From contig NC_015416.1 in NCBI RefSeq assembly GCF_000204415.1, positions 1,116,001 through 1,180,000 of the forward strand: 64,000 nt of DNA. Reading direction: 5' to 3'. Position 1 is the first letter of the stretch; each line of letters opens with the position of its first letter. Below are positions 44,134 to 53,367 of this stretch, in pieces. Both the position numbers and the translations under genes were made by a program. This DNA comes from Methanothrix soehngenii GP6 (GTDB taxonomy: Archaea > Halobacteriota > Methanosarcinia > Methanotrichales > Methanotrichaceae). The notes under the pieces are model-generated. The model worked only from the letters and a program-made list of their open reading frames with translations. It ran no database searches and was not told the DNA's origin.

Positions 44134-46257
44134 GTGGGATTAGAGGTGGCGGAAGAGAGCAAGAGGCCCAAGTCGCCGAATAGGGGAATGGAGCATAACA
44201 TACATGGGATGCATGGCACGGCCAAAGGCCATAAGACGGATGATGCAGGCGAAATGCATGAGAATCACCAAATGGGCATGGCCCGGCATCCGGACAAATC
44301 CAGCAAGAGACACCGTGGCAGACATGAAGGCCATAAAACCGAGGATTTTAAAAGACGATTCATAATTTCTCTGATTATAACGATACCAATCCTGCTCCTC
44401 TCTTCTTTTATCCAGGAATTATTCCGGTTCGAATTGCAGTTTCCGGGCTCCCTTTATGTGGTGTTCCTGCTCTCATCATTGGTTTATTTTTATGGTGGCT
44501 ATCCCTTTCTGAAAGGATTTTTCAAAGAAGTCAAGGATAAAAATATAGGGATGATGACTCTCATCGCCACCGCCATAAGTGCAGCTTATTTTTACAGTTC
44601 GGCGGTCGTCTTTGGCCTTATGGGCGAGACCTTCTTCTGGGAGCTGGCCACGCTGATCGATATCATGCTTTTTGGCCACTGGATTGAGATGCGTTCAATC
44701 CTCGGAGCTTCCCGAGCCTTAGAGGAGCTGGTCAAGATCATGCCCTCGGAAGCCCACTTGATAAAAGATGGCCAGACGGTGGAGGTCAAGGTCGAATCTC
44801 TTAAGCCGGGAGACCGAGTCCTGGTCAAACCCGGGGAGAAGATACCCATCGACGGAACGGTGATCGAGGGAGAGACAAGCGTAAATGAGTCCATGCTCAC
44901 AGGCGAATCCAGGCCGGTCAGGAAAAGAGCGGGAGACGACGTGATAGGCGGGTCCATCAATGGCGAGGGCTCGATATCGATAGAAGTTAAGAAGATCGGA
45001 TCCGAGACCTACCTCAGTCAGATCATCGAGCTTGTCAGGCAGGCTCAGGAGAGCAAATCCAGGACTCAGGACCTGGCAGACAATGCCGCTCGATGGCTTA
45101 CCATAATATCTCTGAGCGTCGGAGCTATCACATTTGCCGCCTGGCTCAACTTCAGCAAAGACTCGGCTTTTGCCATTGAGAGAGCAGTCACAGTGATGGT
45201 CATATCCTGTCCCCATGCTCTGGGGCTGGCAGTTCCTCTTGTGGTTGCAGTCTCAACCTCACTGGCTGCGAAATCAGGTCTATTGATCCGGGATAGATCC
45301 GCTTTTGAGAGGGCCAGAGACATCCAGGCGGTGGTCTTCGACAAGACGGGGACTCTGACCGAAGGCCGATTTGGGGTCACCGATATCATACCACTTGCCG
45401 GCCTGAATGAGACCGAAGTCCTGAGAATGGCCGCATCTCTGGAAGCAAACTCGGAGCACTCCATAGCAGCAGGAATTGCAGAAGGCTCAAAAGAAATGGG
45501 CATTGATCTCATTCCCATCCAGGGATTTAAGTCAATTCCCGGAAAAGGGATTGAAGGTCAGATTCAGGGAAGGAGCTGGATGGTGGCAAGCCCAGGTTAC
45601 CTGAGAGAGAACAACATCAAGCTAGATGATGATAGAGTGAACAGGCTGGCGGAGCAGGGGAAGACAGTCGTCTTTTTACTGGAAGAGGATCGGCTTGTCG
45701 GGGCCGTAGCCCTGGCCGATGTGATAAGAAAAGAATCCAGAGAGGCAATCGAAGAGCTCAGGTCGATGAACATCAACTGCATGATGCTCACCGGAGACAA
45801 TCGATTCGTCGCCCGATGGGTGGCGGAGGATCTGGGCTTGGACGACTTTTTTGCAGAGGTATTGCCCCATGAAAAGGCTCAGGCCATAAGGAATGTTCAG
45901 AGGGAATACATTGTGGCTATGGTTGGAGACGGGGTTAATGATGCACCTGCCCTGGCGCAGGCTGATGTGGGAATTGCCATCGGAGCGGGCACTGATGTAG
46001 CCATTGAATCGGCGGACATAGTGCTGGTCAGGAACGATCCCAGGGATATGGCAAATATCATCCGCCTGTCGAAAAGGACTTACAGCAAGATGTTCCAGAA
46101 CCTGATATGGGCAACGGGCTATAACGCACTGGCCATCCCTCTGGCCGCAGGCGTCCTCTACGGCTATGACATAATTCTCAGTCCCGCCATCGGGGCTATT
46201 CTCATGAGCGCCAGCACGGTGATAGTGGCTATAAATGCGAGGCGGCTGGAAATGTAA
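44134..46257 (+). CDS. copB: Copper-transporting P1B-ATPase, CPH (CopB) type
   Basis: A heavy-metal export pump. The N-terminus is His/Met-rich (about residues 10-70; [25 protein letters not shown]), a soluble metal-binding tail. Eight membrane helices are expected, with CPH at 359-361 (typical of CopB-like Cu pumps) instead of CPC. Other motifs are TGES, the phosphorylated Asp in DKTGTLT (D403), the SEHSIA His-Pro-region variant, TGDN and [13 protein letters not shown] 44134 gives the longest form; a TATA-like TTAATATATC at about 44118-44127 would place a leaderless start at GTG 44146. Confidence 0.92.
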   Translation: MGLEVAEESKRPKSPNRGMEHNIHGMHGTAKGHKTDDAGEMHENHQMGMARHPDKSSKRHRGRHEGHKTEDFKRRFIISLIITIPILLLSSFIQELFRFELQFPGSLYVVFLLSSLVYFYGGYPFLKGFFKEVKDKNIGMMTLIATAISAAYFYSSAVVFGLMGETFFWELATLIDIMLFGHWIEMRSILGASRALEELVKIMPSEAHLIKDGQTVEVKVESLKPGDRVLVKPGEKIPIDGTVIEGETSVNESMLTGESRPVRKRAGDDVIGGSINGEGSISIEVKKIGSETYLSQIIELVRQAQESKSRTQDLADNAARWLTIISLSVGAITFAAWLNFSKDSAFAIERAVTVMVISCPHALGLAVPLVVAVSTSLAAKSGLLIRDRSAFERARDIQAVVFDKTGTLTEGRFGVTDIIPLAGLNETEVLRMAASLEANSEHSIAAGIAEGSKEMGIDLIPIQGFKSIPGKGIEGQIQGRSWMVASPGYLRENNIKLDDDRVNRLAEQGKTVVFLLEEDRLVGAVALADVIRKESREAIEELRSMNINCMMLTGDNRFVARWVAEDLGLDDFFAEVLPHEKAQAIRNVQREYIVAMVGDGVNDAPALAQADVGIAIGAGTDVAIESADIVLVRNDPRDMANIIRLSKRTYSKMFQNLIWATGYNALAIPLAAGVLYGYDIILSPAIGAILMSASTVIVAINARRLEM

Positions 46258-46292
46258 CATGAGCTGGATTTGCCATGCTCGAACATCTTTTG

Positions 46293-46451
46293 GGCTCTTC
46301 GCTGAATTATGTGGGTCAGGCCCGGCAGCGATTATAGCCTCTGTTCCTCTGCGCCTCTGTGGTTGGGTCAGAGCATAGCAGCTCACCACAGAGTCACTGA
46401 GACACAGAGAATCAGCGATTCAAGTTCACCCATTTTAAATAGTGAGGAGCC
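46293..46451 (+). repeat. MITE-like dispersed repeat, copy B, with 9-bp target duplication
   Basis: A 159-bp non-coding element starting GGCTCTTCGCT and ending GTGAGGAGCC. It is flanked by the direct repeat ATCTTTTGG (46285-46293 and 46452-46460), the sign of transposition. Internal arms CTCTGTGGT (46355-46363) and ACCACAGAG (46385-46393) can fold into a hairpin. The copies at 41619 and 10388 belong to the same family. Confidence 0.88.
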
Positions 46452-46495
46452 ATCTTTTGGATCGATTCGGTCTGACCCATTGCAGCACCCCAAAG

Positions 46496-47986
46496 CTATC
46501 GAATCATCACCTTTCCTAAGGTTACCAAAAACAGCGCCAAGAGCAGCCAGCCCAATATCATCTCCAGCATCACATAGTACCTGTGCCTGCCCACGGGCAG
46601 AAAGTCGATGGGGCCCTGGGAGAGGAAGATCATGGTGCTGAAAAAGAGTGCATTTCGCAATGTAGCCCGCTCGGGGATGCTGTCTTTCTCCACCGGCCCG
46701 CTCAGGGGTTTGGACGAGCGACGGATGCCGTCCCCTATCCAGAAGACCAGGCCGAAGATCAGAATAGTAACCAAAGACCATACCACGGCATAGCTTGGCC
46801 GCACTCCATAGCCGCAGGAGAGCCAGGCCAGGATATCTATGATCTTTGACCAGCCCCAGCCCTTGCTGGCCTGATCGAGCTTTCGATACTGGTAGTAGCA
46901 GTCGTCCTCATCTTCCAGCCAGCCCAGCCGGCGGTAGTTCTCCACCAGGGCCAGGTATGCTCCCGGCTGCCAGGCCACATGATCCTGGATCTCCTTCCAG
47001 TGAGCCCGGAAGAGGTTGATCTCAGTATCGTTTAGGATGATGCGGGAGCCCTCTTTTAGCTCTGCCTCGTCGAAGAGCAGAGAGGTGATGGATCCGGATT
47101 TGAAGTTGAGGTCGCCATCGAACCGGGTATCCTGGAAGGTTACGATGTCCTCGAACCTGGCCAGGCCGAAGAGGGCCAGGTCCTGAAAGTGGGCACCGGA
47201 GAAGTAGGCGGCATCGGAAAATCTGGCCAGGCCGAAGCCCGCCTCATCGGCGAATACCGCCCCGCCAAATGAGGTGAGGCCGGAAAAACGAGCCATGCCA
47301 AACTGGGCTGGACCGGAGAATAGGACATCTCCGAAATAGGGCTCATTCAGGCGGGAGCGGATGAAGTTGGCCTGGCCGGAGAATGTGGCAGCAGAGAAGT
47401 CCGAGGTAGCGGAAAGGTCGACATCGGAGAAGAAGGCATCTTCTGAGAACTCTGCTGCTGCGAAGTAGGAATAGGAATCGAAATCGGAGTAGTTGAAGTC
47501 CACCCTCCCCAGAAAGCGGACGTCATGGAAGGAGGCATCCAGGCCGAAGGCGGTATCCTCAAAGCTCAAATCGTTCTCAAACAGCGCTCCACCGAAGAGC
47601 GCCGGCTGATAGAAGGTGCAGCCTGCGAAGCTGGCCTGGCGGAAAGAGGTATTGGCAAAGTCCGCCCGGCCCAGGAATGTGGCCCCCTGGAAGCTGGCAT
47701 TGCCAAAGGAGCTTCCCCAGAAGAAGGCATCCTCTGCAAATGTAATTCCCTCAAAGGAGGCGTCGGGGATGGTGCAGTTGAAAAGTGCGAATGCTGCCGG
47801 GATCTGTGCTCCGGGCAATGTGGATAGATCGAGATCGCCGGTGATGGCAATGCCATCGTAATGGACCGGCTGCCCAGCCGCAATCTGGGATAGGATCTTC
47901 TGGGCGGGCAGAGACTGCTGGGCGCCGCCCAGGGATACCAATGCCATCGCCAGAACAATGGCGAATGCGAGAGACTGCCAGGACAT
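46496..47986 (-). CDS. Secreted pentapeptide-repeat protein with channel-like C-terminus
   Basis: A 496-residue protein. A signal peptide (1-22) is followed by about 45 pentapeptide units in the Phe phase (DASFEGITFAEDAFFWGSSF..., to about residue 310), forming a right-handed quadrilateral beta-helix outside the cell. Then come a linker and two transmembrane segments (about 395-415 and 470-495) framing FFSTMIFLSQGPIDFLPVG. This layout matches the two-helix Ion_trans_2 potassium-channel pore, but the TVGYG-type filter is absent. It may be a degenerate pore or an anchor; the function is unknown. Confidence 0.78.
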   Translation of the reverse strand: MSWQSLAFAIVLAMALVSLGGAQQSLPAQKILSQIAAGQPVHYDGIAITGDLDLSTLPGAQIPAAFALFNCTIPDASFEGITFAEDAFFWGSSFGNASFQGATFLGRADFANTSFRQASFAGCTFYQPALFGGALFENDLSFEDTAFGLDASFHDVRFLGRVDFNYSDFDSYSYFAAAEFSEDAFFSDVDLSATSDFSAATFSGQANFIRSRLNEPYFGDVLFSGPAQFGMARFSGLTSFGGAVFADEAGFGLARFSDAAYFSGAHFQDLALFGLARFEDIVTFQDTRFDGDLNFKSGSITSLLFDEAELKEGSRIILNDTEINLFRAHWKEIQDHVAWQPGAYLALVENYRRLGWLEDEDDCYYQYRKLDQASKGWGWSKIIDILAWLSCGYGVRPSYAVVWSLVTILIFGLVFWIGDGIRRSSKPLSGPVEKDSIPERATLRNALFFSTMIFLSQGPIDFLPVGRHRYYVMLEMILGWLLLALFLVTLGKVMIR

Positions 47987-48158
47987 CTACCGGCCTTCAT
48001 GCAAGTTCCTGGACATATTCTTTGCGCAGATCACGGTATTGCCGATCAACGCAAACCACTGAAATGCCGGTTTTAGGAGGGAAAAGGGTTAGCAACAATC
48101 GGCGGGAAAACTCCCTGATTGGCGATCTCCTTTTCTCCTCATATCCCCCTTTTCCATC

Positions 48159-48899
48159 CTACAGGACAACGCTGGTGTTCTGTTCCATCAGCTTCGACGT
48201 CTCATTCAGGCTCTCATTCTCAGCCGCTTCCTCCAATGGTCCTGAGCTCTCAGGGATTCGAGCAAATAAGTCAGCATCAAAGGAGTCTATGATATCGGCG
48301 GCATCTTCGGCAAACTGATCATAAACCTCATCAGGAGCTTTATATGTGAATATATAAGCATACTCGTCAATCACAGTCCAGGCCTCCAAGACTCTGAATG
48401 TCACACCCTCGCTTTCCAGGCTATACACTATGGCATGAGCCGGCACTTCATTGATTGTGATATCGCTCTCGGTCAGGATCTGGAGATCTGGCATGATGTC
48501 ATTGAGAACTCCCAACGCTGCCTGGCTATACACTTCCAGGGTTACATCCTGCCCCGCGGGAAGCTCTTCGTTCTGGAGCAACAGATATACCGTCGGATTA
48601 TCGACATCCTCTCCAGGGGCCAGGAAGCCCACGATCATTCCTTGATCATTGGCTTCGGCCTCCTGCTCGATCCAATCTGCCGGATAAATCAGCTCAAATC
48701 CATAGTCATAGTTCTCATAAAACAGCCATTCATCCAGGTCGGAGAGGTCCAGGGCCCCGGAGGTGTCCAGAGGCTCGCTCTGGGCCTGAATGCTGCCATT
48801 TAAAGAGGAGTCAATAGAACCGTAAGCACAACCAAGCAGCGCCAGATTCAGTGCTGCTAGAATTATGGCTAGAAGCTTATTATTGATCGTAAAGATCAC
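48159..48899 (-). CDS. Putative lipoprotein with PsbP/DUF1795-like domain
   Basis: A 246-residue exported protein with a lipobox-like LALLGC at about 19-24, suggesting a lipid-anchored N-terminus. The region FYENYDYGFELIYPADWIEQE...VYLLLQNEE...AHAIVYSLESEGVTFRVLEAWTVIDEYAYIFTYKAPDEVYDQFAEDAADIIDSF follows the pattern of PsbP-type folds used by many secreted archaeal and bacterial lipoproteins. The C-terminus is acidic with N-x-S/T sites. It is on the same strand as, and before, the pentapeptide gene. Confidence 0.72.
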   Translation of the reverse strand: MIFTINNKLLAIILAALNLALLGCAYGSIDSSLNGSIQAQSEPLDTSGALDLSDLDEWLFYENYDYGFELIYPADWIEQEAEANDQGMIVGFLAPGEDVDNPTVYLLLQNEELPAGQDVTLEVYSQAALGVLNDIMPDLQILTESDITINEVPAHAIVYSLESEGVTFRVLEAWTVIDEYAYIFTYKAPDEVYDQFAEDAADIIDSFDADLFARIPESSGPLEEAAENESLNETSKLMEQNTSVVL

Positions 48900-48915
48900 C
48901 TGTATTGCTTCATCA

Positions 48916-49461
48916 TCAATAAGTATATGAAGATTCCTTTTGACCAGCTATTATGGGAGCGACCAGCGGATGCTCGTCGATCCCCGGCCCATTCCCTATC
49001 GTCCGGGGCTCATCGCAAAAGCCGTCCGAATTGGTATCATTGCAGCCCTCGCCTGGCTCGTCGTAATCGCTATAATGATTTCCGATGATCTTTGCGCCCT
49101 TCAGCAGTCCCATGAGCCCCTCCTCTTTCATCTCCATGCTCCACCGGTTGCCAACAGTATCGTTTGCTGCGACCCTGTTTTCCAGGAAGTCATTGGAATG
49201 GATGGTATTGTTCGTCGCCCCTTCCTCAATGTAAATGCCATACCTATTCTTATAGAGGATATTATTCAGGATGATGTTATCAGAAGAGTCGATGAATATG
49301 CCGGCATTTCCGCATCCGCATCCTCCTGAGCCGGTCAGGTTGAAGCCTTCAATCCTCGTTCCATTGGCCCTCAATGTGATGGCGCTCGACGATCCGTTGG
49401 CATCTATCACTGGCCGTCCGCTGCCGGTATCTACGCCTATCAGAGCTACTGAATGCAGGAC
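48916..49461 (-). pseudogene. NosD-like parallel beta-helix protein, 5' part lost to an insertion sequence
   Basis: The readable part (SVALIGVDTGSGRPVIDANGSS, then IEGFNLTGS, NIILNNILYKNRYGIYIEEGATNNTIHSNDFLEN, ending ...GNHYSDYDEPGEGCNDTNSDGFCDEP) is the C-terminal portion of a NosD/CASH-type beta-helix surface protein. The upstream sequence switches to the right end of a TnpB element at 49461/49462, and the open frame across the junction (from 49497) is accidental. No matching 5' half is found on the far side of the mobile region near 52600, so it was deleted. Confidence 0.75.
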
Positions 49462-49620
49462 GTGACTGCTCCCCGCCCTAAAGAGCAGGGCTTCCACGGC
49501 TTCCTGTGCCGACAGATTGCAATCCCAATCTGAGAATATTTATCGCTGCGTTCCAATCCCGGTCCATCGACAGCCCGCACTGAGTGCAGTTATGGACTCT
49601 ATCGGACAGCGACTTTTCAA
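49462..49620 (-). ncRNA. Candidate omega (re) RNA at tnpB right end
   Basis: IS200/IS605-type TnpB proteins use an RNA transcribed from the 3' end of tnpB through the right end, with the guide read from the flanking DNA. Here the right end has the usual hairpin (about CCCTGCTCTTTAGGGCGGGG) and terminates in AGCAGTCAC at 49462. The adjacent guide-position sequence would be the truncated NosD-like gene. The extent is inferred, not defined by sequence alone. Confidence 0.4.
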
Positions 49621-50574
49621 TGAGAGTACCACACCTGGAACACATCTTAGACGTATTCCTTGGATCTACCAGGACCACCACCGAACCGGCACTTGCAGCC
49701 TTGTAAGAGGTTAAAGTCACTAGCATGTTCCAAGCTACGTCTGAGATGCTTTTAGCCAGGCAATGATTATGAACCATGCCTTTGATGTTAAGATCTTCAA
49801 AAGCTATTAGACCAAATCTATCTACCAAGTTATGACTAACCTGATGGGCAAACTCATATCGCTTGTTAGCTATCCGCTCATGGACTCGCTCAACAACCTT
49901 AAGAGCTTTCTTGCGATCTGGAGTTCCTTTAGGAGCCTTAGAGAGTTTCCTTTGGGCTCTAGCTAACTCGTGTTCTTCTTCTCGGAAGAATCGAGGATTA
50001 GCTATCGTCTCACCATTGGAAAAGGTGGCGAAGCTCTCAAGGCCGACATCAATACCTACTACAGCCCCATCTTTCCAGGGGGGGAGAGGAACATCTTCAG
50101 TTTCGACGGAGAAGCATGCAAACCATTTGCCTGTGGCTGTCCTTCTGACGGTCAGCCGTTTGATCTTGCCTTCTATCTGGCGATGGAGCTTGATCTTGAT
50201 ATCCCTATCTTGGGAAGACGTACCATGCCGTTAACAAGATTGCCGCCCTTCTCAGGTTGTGGATAAGTAAATGAATCGTACCAACCCTTCCCTCGGAATC
50301 TGGGATATCCGGGTTCTTCTCCCGCCTTAACCCTTCTGAAAAAGGCTTTAAAGGCTAGATCTACCCGCTCCTGAACATTCTGAAGGGTCTGAGCATATAC
50401 GTCTCTCAGTTCGGGTTTATCCTCTTTCCAACCAGGAAGAAGAGCGTTCGTTTCATATTTGGAAACTGATTTGCCTTCATTCTCCCAGGCGTTCTTTCTG
50501 TATGCTAGAGTCTGGTTGTATGTCCATCGGCACAAGTCCAGCGTTCGCTCCATCTTGGCTATCTGAGACTTCAC
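49478..50574 (-). pseudogene. tnpB: TnpB (IS605 OrfB) nuclease, frameshifted and N-terminally cut
   Basis: Two frames together give an almost complete TnpB. The first (50574-50200) has the helix-turn-helix region SQIAKMERTLDLCRWTYNQTLAYRK and PRFRGKGWYDSFTYPQ. A single-base deletion in the GGG at about 50203 moves the rest to another frame: IKIKLHRQIEGKIKRLTVRR, the RuvC Asp in VGIDVGLESFATFSNG, the Glu in LIAFEDLNIKGM, the zinc site CSRCG...CTQCG, and the last Asp in DRDWNAAINILRLG. The first 12-15 residues (usual YKFRIYPT start) are missing where the IS110 element abuts. All catalytic residues remain; the protein is not made intact. Confidence 0.85.
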
Positions 50575-50606
50575 ATGAAAAACTTAAAAAAACAAGATGC
50601 TGCGGA

Positions 50607-51860
50607 TCATCCGCATCCCTCCTTCAAATCTTTCTCCACCAAGTATCCTGCCTGACTGATGATCTTTATCATCTCGTCGATATCCATCATTCTTATGGGC
50701 GAAACAGAGCTGGGAATTTTTGGTTTGGTTTTCGTGACCTCTGGTTCTTGATAATTCTCGTGATTCATAAGCAAATGATAGATGATGCAGAGCACTTTTC
50801 TGGCGAGCGCAACGGTTGCAATATTCTTCTTTCCGCACCTCGCCAATATCCTCTGGAAGAATCTCATTAACCTTGAATTCTTCTTGGTCCTGGATATGGC
50901 TTTTGCAACTTCCACCAAGATCCTTCGCATATGCTTAGATCCCGTCTTAGTGATCTTCCCAGTTCGCAGCTTCCCTGCCGATTGGTAGACCGAAGGCACA
51001 ATACCGAAGTACTTTGCCATCTTATCCGCACTCGGAAAGTCCCTGTAATCTCCCATTTCTGCAATAATGGTAGCTGCCGAAATGAATCCAACACCTGGAA
51101 CAGACAAAATAATTTTCAAATCATCCTCGAAGGGTTTGACTTTTTCGGCGATCTCAGCTTCCAGAATTTTTATCTTCTTGCTAATATCATCTATGACATC
51201 AAGATTTGCCTTGATCAAAAATACCTGAACGGGATCTAATCCATTCTTGATGGCTTCTCTGAGTTCGTCCTCCTTTTTCCGAATCCTCTTCGAAGGTATT
51301 CCAGATATGATCTGATCGATCGTCTTTCCTTCCAGAAGCCTATCAATGATATATCTTCCAGATTTGCCAAAAGAGTCGGATATGACTGAGGAGAGCTTGA
51401 TGCAGCAGGTCGAAAGTGATTGATGAATCTGGTTCTTGATTTTGGACCTTGCATTGACCAGTGTCTCACGAGCACGAGTTATGCTTCTTAGATCTCGGTA
51501 GTCTTTTGGATAGATTCTGGAGGGCGTGATGAGATTATTGAGACAATATATCGCGATTCGTTCCGAATCAAGTTTATCGGTTTTCTTGTGCTCAATATTC
51601 CGGATCTGATATGCATTGGCCAGGATAAATTCGACATGACCTTCTAGAATGGTGAAGATAGGATACCAAAAACCTCCCGTGGATTCTACAGCCAGCCTCT
51701 GGCATCTGTGGTTTATTATCCAGGATCTGAATGCCAAGAGGCCATCTTGGTTCATATTAAAACGTTCTTGGAGCTTCAATCCACTTCGGGATATCATTGT
51801 AGCAATAAGAAAATCCCTGTGGATATCTGCTCCGCAAACTATTTCCTTATCTGAGTCCAT
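50607..51860 (-). mobile_element. IS110-family transposase (DEDD)
   Basis: A 417-residue intact transposase. The N-terminal DEDD_Tnp_IS110 domain has CGADIHRDF (first Asp), the VESTGGFWYP Glu and DKLDSERIA (Asp pair). The C-terminal Transposase_20 domain has LSVPGVGFISAATIIAEMGDYRDF, then AKYFGIVPSVYQSAG and the Ser region TGSKHMRRILVEVA. ATG 51858-51860 is chosen; the frame extends to 51926. It abuts the cut 5' end of tnpB, so it probably inserted there. The intact reading frame suggests recent activity. Confidence 0.92.
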
Positions 51861-52130
51861 CGTCTCACTTGCCTGATATGGGCAGATGATGATCACTCGT
51901 GCGTGCAACTTCACATACGCGTTCAAAGACGCATTTGGGCATCCACGAGATCATGGTTGTCTTTGTGTCGAGATCAGGTCACAGATCAACCTTCACTGCC
52001 CATATCAGCCTTGCCTATGGCTCTATGGGTTTTTCATGCTTTGGGCATGATCCCCGCCTGAGGATCATGGGCTCTTTGTGGGATAAAGCCTGAACTTGTA
52101 AGCCTTAAGCATGTACAGTTCTAAGCTGTT
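51861..52130 (-). ncRNA. Non-coding end of IS110 element, candidate bridge RNA
   Basis: About 270 nt upstream of the transposase carry no gene but strong structure. CTGATATGGGCAG (51873-51885) pairs with CTGCCCATATCAG (51996-52008), 13 bp perfect. CATGATCC (52046-52053) pairs with GGATCATG (52062-52069) around an 8-nt loop. IS110-group elements encode a bridge RNA in this position that pairs with donor and target DNA. The exact RNA ends and loops are not determined. Confidence 0.4.
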
Positions 52131-52245
52131 ATAGTATATTAAGGTTCATAGCGTAGGGCGGGGTACGATTCATCTCCGGCCTAAAGACCGGAGCCCTCTC
52201 TACCCCTGCGCCCCAGCACTGTAGAATCTTCAAATGGAGAAAGTA

Positions 52246-52563
52246 TGATTGTAAGCTACAAATATCCCATCTTCCCGAACAAGATAACTCAATGGAAGTT
52301 AGCGGAGAATTTGGATGCTTATAGGTGGCTCTCAAAAGTGTTCAGCTTGTGGAAGCATCGTAACGAAAGATCTGTCGGTACGAGTACATGAGTACCCTTA
52401 TTGCGGATTCTCGTGTGATCGAGACTACAATGCTTCCAGGAACATAATCATCACAGGGATGGAACAGCCCCCAGCGCCCATAAAGCCAAAACCGCTACAT
52501 CACATATCAGTGATACAAGCTTTGGCGATGAAGTGGGAAGCCGCGCCCTTCAGGACGCGGTAG
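52246..52563 (+). pseudogene. Internally deleted TnpB element remnant
   Basis: It begins with a TnpB N-terminus (MIVSYKYPIFPNKITQWKLAENLDAYRWL, from ATG 52246). It then jumps at about 52320, in a different frame, straight to the C-terminal zinc finger and last catalytic segment (QKCSACGSIVTKDLS..., CGFSCDRDYNASRNI). The whole RuvC core is deleted. The right end keeps the hairpin CCGCGCCCTTCAGGACGCGG and TAGTTCAC, so it resembles a non-autonomous derivative that a TnpA could still move. Upstream, CTCCGG/CCGGAG (about 52177-52196) may be the left-end hairpin. Confidence 0.78.
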
Positions 52564-52613
52564 TTCACGGAGAAATAGGGATATGGATATAGCGCAATGG
52601 ATTTGGCGGTGCT

Positions 52614-53336
52614 ATGACAGAGGATGATGGATCAAGCGGAGAGAGCCTCTATCTGCGGGGAGATTACGAGGAAGCGGTCGCTGCCTGGGAGCGATCAGAG
52701 AAGGGAACGGAAGGATTTGAGCATCATTACTGGAAAGGTGTAGCTCTGCGCAAGCTTGGCCGTAATGAAGAGGCAGTGTGTGCCCTGGAGAAGGCCCTCT
52801 CCCTGAATCCTGAGAGCGCGGATGCCTGGAGAAACCATGCAGTGGCACTAAACCAGCTTGATCGTGGCGCTGATGCCCTTAAATCATGCCAGAAGGCTCT
52901 GGCCATCGATCCTGATAATCCACGGACCTGGATTGTCAGAGGCTTTGCCCTTCACATCCTCGGCCGGTTCGAGGAGGCGGTGGAGAGCTATGCCCGGGCC
53001 ATCGAGCTGAATCCCCTTGGACCGGACGGGAGGAGGGCCTGGAACAATCGAGGAGCTGCCTTAGACAACCTGCACCGGCATGAGGAGGCCATAGAGAGTT
53101 ATGAGGAGGCGATAATGATCGATCCATTCGACATCTATCCCTGGAATAACAAAGGAGTCTCCTTATCAGCCCTTGGCCGACAGGAGGCGGCGGTGGTATG
53201 CTTCCGGAAAGCGATCGAGATCGATCCTGAGTATGCAGTTGCCTGGAAGAATTTGGCAGTAGCCTACCGATCATTGCATCGCGATCAAGAGGCAGAAGAG
53301 GCTGCTCGCATCGCCCGCGATCTGGGGTTGAGCTGA
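52614..53336 (+). CDS. TPR-repeat protein (240 aa)
   Basis: Six consecutive tetratricopeptide repeats cover nearly the whole protein (e.g. LYLRGDYEEAVAAWERSE; PESADAWRNHAVALNQLDRGADALKSCQKALAIDPDN; WNNKGVSLSALGRQEAAVVCFRKAIEIDPEY). It is probably a protein-protein adaptor. There is no signal peptide or membrane segment. It follows the mobile region directly, and the downstream genes face the other way. Confidence 0.85.
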   Translation: MTEDDGSSGESLYLRGDYEEAVAAWERSEKGTEGFEHHYWKGVALRKLGRNEEAVCALEKALSLNPESADAWRNHAVALNQLDRGADALKSCQKALAIDPDNPRTWIVRGFALHILGRFEEAVESYARAIELNPLGPDGRRAWNNRGAALDNLHRHEEAIESYEEAIMIDPFDIYPWNNKGVSLSALGRQEAAVVCFRKAIEIDPEYAVAWKNLAVAYRSLHRDQEAEEAARIARDLGLS

Positions 53337-53367
53337 TCCAGACGGCGGGATTTTGATCTTGGCAGCA

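Noticed and set aside
49478-49497. Apparent start of the NosD-like frame at 49497
   Set aside because: The first residues (MEALLFRAGSSHV) are the translated right end of the TnpB element, so this is a chimeric frame, not a natural start.
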